A stretch of 64,000 nt of DNA from Podospora pseudocomata (taxonomy: Eukaryota > Ascomycota > Sordariomycetes > Sordariales > Podosporaceae): the NCBI RefSeq assembly GCF_035222375.1, contig NC_085890.1:2232001-2296000 (forward strand). Direction: 5' to 3'. This document shows positions 55,207-64,000 of this stretch, piece after piece (the first letter of the stretch is position 1; each line of letters begins with the position of its first letter). Under the pieces are notes generated by a model. It saw only the letters and a program-made list of their open reading frames with translations. It had not been told where the DNA came from and did not search any database. A program made the position numbers and the translations under genes.

Positions 55207-56592
55207 TCAAACAACAACATGACTGCTCATATGCTCCACCGCCTCCTTGATCGTCCTCAGCATCCTCTTGTTCAGACAAAACGGACACCTGACCGGGTTC
55301 TCCACCACCGACACCGGCGCCCCGCTAGGGATCGGTGTGAGCGTCAGTTCTTCCCCTTGCTGTGCACCACTACCAGCGTTCCCACCGCCATTAGCAGTCT
55401 GAGGTTGTTGCGGTGTCTGCTGCTGCGGTTGGACTTGCTGCGGTTGGACTTGCTGCGGTTGGACTTGCTGCGGTGTATTCGGCGCAAACTGCGGTTGCGC
55501 CGGAGGAGCCTGTTGCGGTTGTGCCCTCGGTCCGGCGCTCGCGTTACGAGTCCCCGGGTTGGGGGTCGTCAGGCCAGCTGCGTTCATGGCGTGCTGGGCG
55601 TAGGCTTGGTTGGCTATCGCGCCTAGGGCAGGTAAGCCGTTGTCAACGGTGCGATCGCCGCCGCTTTGGGGTTGTTGATGGTCAGGGGTGACTCCGGAGA
55701 GGTTGGCGGCGCCGCTGACGTTGTTCTCCTCCTGTTGCTGATAGACACGGAGTGCATTCTGAAGCACGACTTCTGGGTCTTCTTCTGAGTGGAAAATTCC
55801 CGTGTTTTCTGCATTGCCACCCATGGGATTGTTGTTTGGTGTTCCCGGCCCGCCGTCGGGTGAAGGGTTGTGTTGACGGCGGAGGACCTCCTCTTTGACG
55901 CGCTCGCATACTTCCAGAGTGGTCATTACGCCGAGGAAACGTTGGAGGTATTCCATAACCGTCACTGGGGGAAGGTCGGCGTTCACGTTGAGGTAACGAG
56001 GAAGGTTCTCGGCGAGGTAGGGGATGTCGTCACCGAGGTTTTGGAGGGTTGTGGTCCCGGGGGCTGGATTGCCGCCTTCGCTGCTAGTTGGGCGACGCTG
56101 GCGTCTAACTAGGAGGCCGTAACGTTTCTTGAAGCGGTGGATCCATCCGGGGGAGAACTCGGGCGCGGGTTCGTCCTTGTATCGGGGGAGCTGGTGGTAG
56201 ATTGTCTTAGCTTTGTCGGCAAGCTCTTCGTTGGAGGGCTGGCGGCCATTGGCGAGCATTTGCTGGTGCCAGAGGAGAACAAGTTTCTCGACGTCGGGCC
56301 AGTTGCCAAAGCGCAGACGGGAACCCGAGAGCTGGGGGTCGCCGTCGAGACGGGCATACTTGGGAGAGAGGGAGTGTGAGACGGTAGACTGAGAGATGGT
56401 TTGCTGGTACTGGCTGGCAAACCAGTCAATGCAGGCCTTATGGCTGGGGCGGACAGGCTGCGAGTTGGCCCATCGGCGGAGGGCGCGTCGCTGGTCGAGG
56501 GTGAGGGAGTGGCGCTCTCGCGTGGCCGAGCCGGGGGTTGACCCGATCTGGTCCATGGACTCGAGGGGCACGTCAGGCTTCATGGCCGACAT
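55207..56592 (-). CDS. CENP-B-type HTH DNA-binding protein
   Basis: 461 residues, one exon. N-terminal tandem helix-turn-helix: SLTLDQRRALRRWANSQPVR (first HTH), then a second module ending in EFSPGWIHRFKKRYGL, the CENP-B/Tc5-type DNA-binding signature (W-x-x-R-F-x-x-R). The DDE nuclease of pogo transposases is absent. The middle is Pro/Gln/Asn-rich with a QVQPQ repeat (three copies at about 55435-55480). The C-terminus has CPFCLNKRMLRTIKEAVEHM with a further SSH, a C2H2-like zinc-finger pattern. Related fungal proteins bind ARS or centromeric DNA (Abp/Cbh type). A domesticated transposase DNA-binding half is likely; the function here is inferred. Confidence 0.85.
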   Translation of the reverse strand: MSAMKPDVPLESMDQIGSTPGSATRERHSLTLDQRRALRRWANSQPVRPSHKACIDWFASQYQQTISQSTVSHSLSPKYARLDGDPQLSGSRLRFGNWPDVEKLVLLWHQQMLANGRQPSNEELADKAKTIYHQLPRYKDEPAPEFSPGWIHRFKKRYGLLVRRQRRPTSSEGGNPAPGTTTLQNLGDDIPYLAENLPRYLNVNADLPPVTVMEYLQRFLGVMTTLEVCERVKEEVLRRQHNPSPDGGPGTPNNNPMGGNAENTGIFHSEEDPEVVLQNALRVYQQQEENNVSGAANLSGVTPDHQQPQSGGDRTVDNGLPALGAIANQAYAQHAMNAAGLTTPNPGTRNASAGPRAQPQQAPPAQPQFAPNTPQQVQPQQVQPQQVQPQQQTPQQPQTANGGGNAGSGAQQGEELTLTPIPSGAPVSVVENPVRCPFCLNKRMLRTIKEAVEHMSSHVVV

Positions 56593-59218
56593 GGTGCTCG
56601 CTCCTCTGAATGGGAGCTGGTAAAAAGGCGATAAACGCCCTTTTGTCGGCGCAATGGAGCGCGGGGGGTTGTATATGCAATGGCGGGCGAGACGAAGCTC
56701 TCGAATGCTTGGCTAGCCCCGATGCGAAATCGCTATCTGTGTGTATGGCGATTCGAGACAATTGAATATGCGGCGATGGCTGGTCTGGTGATCGTTGTAA
56801 TGAGGTGTTGTGGAGGGCAAAAAAGTCGGCAAAGCGGGGGAGCTGCACGTGTACCACAACAATTGAGTTTGGTTAGTCAGCTGCCAGTGTGACTGACAGT
56901 TGTGGCACAACATCTGATTGGATGGCGCAGAAGGACGCATCGCCAACTTGCATGACGCCGCCACTTGCATCCACGACATTGCAAGCAATGAAGTTCTCGT
57001 CATTACACACGAAGCAGAATTCATCATGTTGGCTTCCAAGGCCTGTCCTCATGTAAATAGCAAGGCGGCCGAGTATCTATCGTCATTGCTTTCAAGAATG
57101 TAGTCATATGGCCCCTTTGAATCCTTTCATTCCCACCTCGTTTTCGTGATTGCATAAGCCACCAGGTAGGTAGACACCCCGTCTTTCCGGTAACCATAAC
57201 CACTGTCTGTGCAAGAGCTTCAATATGTGCATTGCTAGACTAACACTCTTCCATACTGGTGTCCATCGCGATTCTGCAAGGGGATAAGAACCTGTTCGGC
57301 ATCACTCCACGTTTCTGTTGTGATTGCACCAACTAGCCGACAGTTGTTTGTTTTGAAGTTTGTAGTGCAGCACGTCGATCTTCGACCCTAGCCAAGTCCG
57401 TGCCTCCTCCGCATATCTCCACTTTGCCCAACGACATCCGTACTCTAATGATCGCCGGTCCCGGTCCCGGTCCCATAGCGGGACTCCCGTCTCACAGATC
57501 AAACACAAGCAATCGCTTCGGGTCAAAGCTACAATACAACCATTTGTCATCGACTCCTCAACTCCATGCTATCGACTAAGGTATCATCGCATCCCTATTA
57601 CTAACTAAAAAAGTCCCTCAAGAAGTCTTCTTCTCTGGCGTAGGACTCCTGCCCCACATGCTTCAAGAAGCTCGGGGGATAAGGAGACCATTGATGGTAT
57701 CAGCATCGGCGAATAGCCAGGCCAGCGTACACACCCCACTACCGTATGCCGGGGTTGAGCCAGAGTCACCTCGGAACTTATTGATGAGGTTGGCCCCAAC
57801 AACACCATTCAAGAACTGCAAGCCATGCCAATTGCGGGAGAGTGAAACCGCCAAGGCGAAAAGTCCCTGGCAGTTCGGTAGACCCTCAAAGAGATGATGC
57901 CCCTCGCAAAATAGCTGAGATAGAAGGCTTGAGGAGAATGTGAAGAAGTGATGTTCCACAAGAGGCTGGTTGGGCAAAGGACTAGGAAGGATGGCAAAGA
58001 AGATGTCGGGCGGAGAACTTACCATTTGGTCTTGGTCGAATGAGGCCATCGTCAGAGTCGCTCAAAGGGCGAAAGTGCTTGGGACGAGAGGAAGGCGAAG
58101 GTGGTGATGATGGTGAAATGGTGGTGACTGAGAAGGATGGCGACAGGAGGCAGTGGTGACAGGTCGTGGCCAACAGGGCGAGCAATTGTAAAATTTATTG
58201 GAAGTGGAAAGAATTGAAAGGGAAAAGAATTGAAAGAGGAAATATTTGCAAGAGAGAATTGAGGGGGAGATTGTGGGAGGGAGGAGTTGAATATATAGCC
58301 GGTGGTCGTGGGTCTTTGCGTGCCTGCAAATTCCGGCAGCAGTTGTAAATAGTCTGTGCGTGACCTATAGAATCTCATGGACAATACCGTCGTCATATTT
58401 GATGCCTTATTGTTCTTCCCGGTCAAGGGAAATGTATTGCCGCTTTTGGACTTGGGTGGGGTGTGTAGTTAGGAGCAGCACTTCCCCTTCCACCCTACCC
58501 TCCTGCCCATTTCAGCCTGGAAAAAATGTGTTTGATTTCGAAATATCCAAATTAACCAGCTTAAGCTCGAATAACGAATTTGCAAGTGAAGGTAAAGGCA
58601 AAGTTGAATCGTCATATAAACCAACATCCTGCTTGTCTTAACTACAGTTCCATTTCATATTTACATACCTACCTAAGCTTCTTTATCACTTCCTCTCAAC
58701 AAATTAGCACTTATGGCGTCATACCTCCCTAGTTCCCTTGGCATCAACTGCCGCTCTCACAGGCTTAGTTACTGCAGTCAAATCATCTTGGGAGCTGTCT
58801 CGTATGATAAAGAAGAAATATGAGTAGCGTGTACTGAAGGATCATGCCAATGAAATTAACACCAGGCTGCAAGACTTTATGTCACACGGCAAACAAGCAA
58901 TCAGCCGCATCACGGCCTAACCGCTATCTACCTGCACAATCAATGGTTGGAATTGAGGCGGACAATCAAATGCCTCGCGGCTGTTAAAGGAAACCAGATC
59001 AAATAAAGTTTGTTGTGGCGCTTGGAACTACGTCAAGCCAACTAGCCCGATCTCGAGTTGTTCGAGTGGGCCAAATGACGTTTCTACCAAGTGTTCTAGA
59101 GCCACCTGTCTACATGGCGAAACAGAATACTCGAATGGATGAAAAAGGCGGTATCTAGAAGGATCTAGAGTATTGCGACGGGCTATAAATTAACGGAGCC
59201 CCTCAGACCCCTCCTGTG
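56593..59218. other. Intergenic; one doubtful small frame
   Basis: Mostly without recognisable content. A minus frame at 57663-58049 (129 codons, rich in Leu/Phe) has no motif I know and no splice support, so I do not call it a gene. The left 300 bp must carry the promoter of the CENP-B-type gene. 58680-59200 adjoins the NLR-type relics. Confidence 0.4.
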
Positions 59219-60064
59219 TCACGCTATGATAGAAAAAAAAGAGAGAGAGAAAGAATGAAAGATCAGCTTAGGTGTCTGTCGTGACGTGATAGTTAGGACG
59301 CGTCCCGAAGAACAGCCAATAGCAACTGTTGATGCCGCTACAGCTGAACAGCTTGGCTGATATTCCAGAGGCAGCCATAGCCGGTTTTCTGAGTCCTTCG
59401 TAATCCATCTATTGCCCAAGCCAATGCTATAGCCTTGGTAATGTGGGGGATTGGCATCGTCTAATTTGGATGCGATCAGCTTCAAATAGAGGGAAGACGC
59501 TACCGACCTGGCGTTACTGTAATCACCCTCGAGCGTCTGCGTACATGACCCCGTGGCCGCATCCCGGATCTTGATGGTGTTGTCGTCTGATCCTGACGCA
59601 ACCCACTTCGAATCGGGCGAGAACGCTACCGACCAGACTGAAGAGCCATGTCCCTCGAGCGTCTGCCGGCATGCATTCCAATTATCCTCTACAATTGGCC
59701 CGAAGTAATCCACTTCCGTTCTTTCTGCGTAAACGCTGCCGTCGGGGTCGAGACTGGCCTTCCTCCTTTTCAACTCTTTTCGAGTGGGGGTAATCGTGAC
59801 TTGATGGTTGTCCGTGGCGTTGTTGGAAATGAATTCCCAGGCATCATATTTGGATACCAGCATACCTGCATCTGCGGACTCCTGATCCTCCAGCTTGAGC
59901 TCCAGTGACGGCGTCTGGGTTTCGCTCATGTTGTCATCGGTGACGCCGGTCCTGTTAAGGGGTGGTATTGCGGCATCGACTCCGCCATCACAAACAGACG
60001 TATCAAGCCGCTGTTCGAGCCGAGAGCTAATGTGGAGGGATACAGTGTGCCAAAACGCCCGCAC
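59219..60064 (-). pseudogene. WD40 tail of an NLR-type gene, contracted
   Basis: The open frame of 281 codons ends with one good WD40 repeat (CRQTLEGHGSSVWSVAFSPD, then SKWVASGSDDNTIKIRDAAT), half of a second (CTQTLEG), then a degraded stretch and the conserved cap seen after WD40 arrays of fungal STAND proteins (NRWITKDSENRLWLPLEYQP, VAIGCSSGRVLTI). A full array would have many more repeats, and the STAND NTPase part is missing. Upstream of codon 90 the sequence does not match the family. WD40 repeats of this type contract and expand by recombination (established for HNWD genes). Confidence 0.7.
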
Positions 60065-60149
60065 AGTGGTTGCGAAGATTGACCGGCCACGACCTCATTG
60101 ATGCGATCTTCATGCGAACAAGTCCACAACCTCGCTGGAGTCTTACAGA

Positions 60150-60423
60150 GAAAGGGCCAGGAAGAATGAGGGACCGTTTTTCCTGTCGAATAATTCGATA
60201 TTGTTGTACCAGGGAGGTCTGGTGGTCCCCGAGGAGGACGGCATGCGCGCCAGAGTGCTCGACGAAGTGCACGCCAGAAAGACGACTGCCCACCCAGGGA
60301 GAAATAAGACGAGGTCTTTGATTCAAACTCATTACTGGTGGCCAGGTATATCCATAGATTTTGACAAATATGTCTCCAATTGCCTGACGTGCCCCAGTTG
60401 CGTAAATGACAAAGAATGTAGCC
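60150..60423 (+). pseudogene. Retrotransposon integrase fragment (zinc-binding domain)
   Basis: The + frame reads LVVPEEDGMRARVLDEVHAR, then TTAHPGRNKTRSLIQTHYWW, PGISIDFDKYVSNCLTC. This is the HHCC zinc-binding domain at the start of LTR-element integrases (V-H, A-H-P-G, C-L-T-C). No catalytic core follows. The family differs from the chromovirus at 16.8-23.3 kb. It lies between the WD40 relic and the NLR gene. Confidence 0.8.
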
Positions 60424-60547
60424 ATTGAAATGTGCATATAATAACGACTCGGTTGCTGCATAATTGTACACTCGTATCACAAAAGCAAAAGTCAAAGTAC
60501 ATTATCCAGATACAGTAGATCATAAAAACGAAACTAAGAAACATGTT

Positions 60548-62889
60548 CTAGCTACCCCACTTGGTGACGGTGGCCAAAGACGACAGGGTGTCTGGATGCT
60601 CTGCACCAAGTCGTCGCTGCCGAGCCTGGGCACAGTCCTTCATTAGTGCTAAGGCGGTCGAGTGTCGACCTTGGCTTTTCCAAGTAAAAGCGAGGTTGGC
60701 CATGCTCGACAGCGTATCTGGGTGATCGGCCCCAAGCTTGGTCTTGCTCGTCTCCATCACCTGCACAAACAGCTTCTCGGCCTCCTCCCACCGGCCCTGC
60801 TTCCTGTATGTCGATGCTAGGTTGGCCATGCTCGTCAGCGTATCTGGGTGATCGGCCCCAAGCTTGGTCGTGCGCGTCTCCATCACCTGCACAAACAGCT
60901 TCTCGGCCTCCTCCCACCGGCCCTGGTTCCAAAATGTCGACGCTAGGTTGGCCATGCTCGACAGCGTATCTGGGTGATCGGCCCCAAGCTTGGTCTTGCG
61001 CGTCTCCATCACCTGCACCTCCAGCTTCTCGGCCTCCTCCCACCGGCCCTGGTTCCAAAATGTCGACGCTAGGTTGGCCATGCTCGTCAGCATAGAAGGG
61101 TGATCGGCCCCAAGCTTGGTCGTGCGCGTCTCCATCACCTGCACAAACAGCTTCTCGGCCTCCTCCCACTGGCCTCGGTGCAAAAGGATCAGAGCAAACA
61201 GTGACATACTATCTAGACTCGCCGTATCCTCTTTTCCCAGTCTATTCTCGCGGGCTCGTCTCGCTTTGCCCACCATCCGCTGTGCCACCTCGTATCTCCC
61301 TTGCGACCATGCAAACCAACCCCCATTATACAAAAGTGTCGCCCATATGTCGTTCCTATCGTCGCTGGGTTGGTAAGCGACGGCCACTTGAACATGTGCG
61401 AAGAGATTTCGACAAGTCGCCCAGTTCTTGTAGTTTCCAGTTGGGAATGACGCTGCCATTCGCTCAATAAACTTCTGTTTGAACGTCTCCTGCTGCCCCC
61501 ATTGTTCCAGCCACTTCCTTGTTGAGAACTGCACAAGCCCGTGCATCTCAAACTCGTCCATCTCAGTCGTCGCTATAAGGCAGTAGTCTCTCAGTATCGC
61601 CACATCATCTTCGAATCCATCATCAGTAGTATCTGCACTATCATCCGTGAGGTCACTATCTGTGTCACCATCCATGTCACCATCTACGGCACCATCTGTA
61701 GCACTTCTGCCGTTATCAAAGTCTGTATCTCCGTCCTCGTCTATACGCCGTCCTGGAATATCCTCCTTAGTAACTCTACGAGGTTTTAAAACCCAACCAG
61801 GGATACCTTGCCGGTCGAAAAAGCTCATAAGTGACAAGAGATCCGCAGCAGACGGCCGCTTAGACCGGATGTAGTCAAAAGATATTTGCCATGTGGTAAG
61901 AACCGCGTTCGATGCGCCTCCATCCCGTCGTAGGTCCCCAGCATCGTACTGTAAAAGACTGCTCTTTCTATGCTCACTCTTCCGGAACTCAGCTAGGTAC
62001 TTCTCGGGCGAGCTCCGCGGCGCCCTTGCCTGTATGTAGGCGGCAGCCTGGCTAATGGCCAACGGAACGAGGTCGAGCGCCTGTACGAGATCGGCCGCCA
62101 CATCTAGATCCGCGGGCGATCCTAGCTTCTTCTCCAGGAGTGCGAGGGGGCATCTGTCTGCGCCATCGGTCCGACTTCGATCATATTTTGACGGCGCCCG
62201 GTCAGTCTGAATGCTAACTCCCTGTTACGTGTTGTGACAATAATCGATCCATTTTGGCTCTGCGGTAGGTATGTCGCAAACGGCCGCCTCTTGCGCTCAT
62301 TGCCGCTGGTCGTGCCGTGGGCAATATTCGCGTTGTCGAACACATCGCGGTCGTCAGCGCTGTCAAGGATCATGATCCATCTGCCGTTCCGTTCGTTGGA
62401 CAGCCAGCTGTACACAAGCTGTGGGATGTTGGCCTTGGGCTCGTTCCGGCCGGCCAGCTTGACGGTGTTGGCAATCGTCCTGAAGCCATCCTCGACGCGC
62501 TCATACATTCCAGCGTGGACCCAGAATACCCATATGTCTGGCTGCTTTTCAGTGATCCGGTGAGCGAACTCGATGGCCAGCTGCGACTTGCCGATACCGC
62601 CCAAGCCTACGAGGGCCACACGAGCGGCGGGCTCGGAACATCGCCGGTCGATTTGCTCGAGAATGTCTCCGCGGTTGACAAAATCGGGATCGCGGGAGAA
62701 GGGGATGGTCGCGAATGGCCGCGGTGGGGTTTCTGATCGTTCTGGGGAAGTTAGCGGTGCACCCCTCGACTCTCACAGCGCTCTGGTAATCTTACCTGGC
62801 GCCTGCGGGAAAGTATTGTAGATCGTCCCCCTGTTGGTCCCCACCTGGGAACCATTGTTATAGTCGCCGAAACGATAACTGTCTGACAT
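60548..62889 (-). CDS. NB-ARC-TPR NLR with N-terminal amyloid-like motif (frameshifted)
   Basis: Exons 62889-62796 and 62741-60548 around a 54-nt intron (GTAAGA donor, GCTAAC branch, CCAG acceptor). Residues 7-27 form a Gly/Asn/Gln motif of the form F-G-x-x-N-x-G-x-Q-x-G-x-N-x-G-T-I. Then PFSRDPDFVNRGDILEQI, P-loop GLGGIGKS (77-84), Walker B WIMILDSADD, sensor GSIIVTTRNRE, and after the frameshift the GLPLA-equivalent LDLVPLAISQAAAYI, winged-helix part, an acidic Asp/Gly insert (about 61600-61770) and about five 42-residue TPR repeats (LGADHPDTLxSMANLAST). The frame breaks in a run of five C (plus-strand G, 62146-62150) right after MAQTDA: one base too few or two too many. Fungal NLRs of this type detect non-self and activate an effector; the divergent neighbour is a matching effector remnant. 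The break could be a mutation or an assembly error. Confidence 0.88.
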
Positions 62890-63164
62890 TGCACTTTCTA
62901 TCCTGAGCTCGTCAACGTGGCGGAAGCGTAGAGAAAACTTGGGTTTTACGATGAGGTAAATAGTGTCAAGATCGAGCCATTTGTGTGTTTTGTAACCTCG
63001 TGGATCGAGGCGAAGATCGGAAGTGGGCATTTTTTATATTTGCAGTTTTGCTTGGCAATTCTTCTTCTCATGGCATTCGATGCCGGTCATTGGCGGGCGT
63101 ATCGCCGCATTACTCAGCATCAACGAGGCAGCTTGGTTGACGTGTTAATCCTCATAACTCCAAT
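62890..63164. promoter_or_regulatory. Divergent promoter of the NLR/effector pair
   Basis: 275 bp between the two start codons. An upstream in-frame ATG for the NLR exists at 63030, but the shorter start places the motif near the N-terminus as in relatives. Confidence 0.5.
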
Positions 63165-63562
63165 ATGGATCCTCTCAGTATCACAGCCGGCGTCGTGGGT
63201 ATTGTCGCACCAACGCTGCACTGCGTGCGACTCTTGGTAGAGGACTTGCAGAACATTGCCGACGCACCTAATACCGTGAAGGCGCTCACCAACAATCTCC
63301 AATCAGTGGAACTTGCTCTTGACTCGTTGGGGCTGTGACGGACTCGCAGTGGGAATCCCTGGGCGATGCTGTTTGAGGAACTGCTCTCCGTGATCCAGAC
63401 AGCAGCCGCAAATGCCCGAGCAGACCAGGGAACCACAATCACCTTTGGGAACAATAATAGTGGCCAGCAGTGGGAGTCAACAGCGGCACTATCACTGCTA
63501 CATTTGGCCGAAGGGGTAGACTTTGTATATTTGTTCCTCTTGCTTGCTCTGCTGTGTATTGA
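63165..63562 (+). pseudogene. HeLo-like effector remnant with C-terminal amyloid-like motif
   Basis: The first 57 codons (MDPLSITAGVVGIVAPTLHC and on, to LQSVELALDSL) are the typical start of the fungal N-terminal domain found on STAND-associated effectors (HeLo-like/PigL_N type), whose family members reach about 170-250 residues. A stop at 63336-63338 follows. Homologous sequence continues in a second frame for about 15 codons (TDSQWESLGDA), then jumps in a third frame to the end of the helical domain (LFEELLSVIQTAAANARA), so most of the domain is deleted. The C-terminal motif follows: FGNNNSGQQ at 63444-63470, then in another frame VNSGTITATFG to about 63518. No functional product is possible. 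Known relatives drive membrane damage and cell death when the motif is templated. Confidence 0.75.
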
Positions 63563-64000
63563 ACAAGCTTGAATCTAGTTACACAACCATTTATTCTCTC
63601 GTAATGCGAACCTGACCGCCGGTTCGGAACTCTGCAGCTTCGAAATAGGGTCATCGACTATCCTAAGCTAGGTTTCAAACCGTGGTCATCCGCTCAATGT
63701 ACCGAAGTACCTATATTTTTTACCACCCGTTTTATTTTCAATTTTTGTTTTCTGTCGGCGCTTACATGCTTCAGGTTCATTGGAAGACTGAGGGGTGTGA
63801 ATGTAGAAGATAGGGAGAGAAATCTTCCTCAGTTTTTGGCAGTATGTCTTCCGAAATCTGCATCGGATTTCCCTGGAAATGACAGTCTGGATGCTCTTTC
63901 TGTTGTGGTCTTCTTTCAGTGCCTGCCGGTGTGGGAGCAACCTTGATGACTGAGCATCAGACGACAATGGGATAAGTGGGCCCAAAAGACGGCGTGGAAT
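63563..64000. other. No recognised content
   Basis: Short frames only; nothing I can assign up to the window edge. Confidence 0.4.

Noticed and set aside
57663-58049. 129-codon minus frame as a small gene
   Set aside because: No recognisable motif, no splice or promoter evidence; length alone is not sufficient.

Overview
The window looks like nuclear DNA of a filamentous ascomycete (Pezizomycotina, probably a Sordariomycete). Evidence: genes carry short introns (about 50-60 nt) with GTRNGT donors and CTAAC/CTGAC branch sites; core genes have filamentous-fungal architectures (Vps36 with two zinc fingers, Bem1, GH47 mannosidase); and the accessory families (HET, HeLo-like, NB-ARC-TPR, CorA-like, kinase-TPR, Fot1/pogo, MULE, Ty3 chromovirus) are typical of these fungi.

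Layout. 1-4.1 kb: nested transposon debris, in which LTR copies sit inside a Fot1/pogo-like transposon. 4.05-12.5 kb: a divergent pair of kinase genes, one a kinase fused to about 22 near-identical 42-residue TPR repeats, the other a protein with two kinase-like domains. 13.7-15.7 kb: a six-exon CorA-like membrane protein, followed by broken HET and NLR-TPR fragments. 16.4-23.3 kb: a degenerate Ty3/gypsy chromovirus with a textbook-like -1 frameshift signal between gag and pol, a chromodomain, two antisense tRNA-like sequences and an antisense, intron-containing Cys-rich/coiled-coil gene remnant before the 3' LTR. 24.1-27.7 kb: a core block (GH47 alpha-1,2-mannosidase and a conserved fungal membrane protein in divergent orientation). 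27.8-37 kb: gene-poor, with a 128-bp LTR-like mini-element, a MULE split over both strands and a solo LTR. 37.1-38 kb: a DEDDy-type exonuclease. 42-56.6 kb: core genes VPS36, a THP3-like SAC3/GANP protein, BEM1 and a CENP-B-type HTH protein, separated by long gene-free stretches. 59.2-63.6 kb: a second accessory island with a WD40 tail remnant, an integrase fragment, an NB-ARC-TPR NLR and, divergently beside it, a broken HeLo-like effector gene.

The most interesting system is the last one. The NLR begins with a short Gly/Asn/Gln motif, and the neighbouring effector remnant ends with a closely similar motif. This is the arrangement known for fungal amyloid signalling, in which a receptor templates the folding of an effector through a shared motif. 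Here both partners are damaged: the NLR by a frameshift, the effector by frameshifts and an apparent internal deletion. The kinase-TPR/dual-kinase pair at 4-12.5 kb may be a second recognition/signalling module; that is inference.
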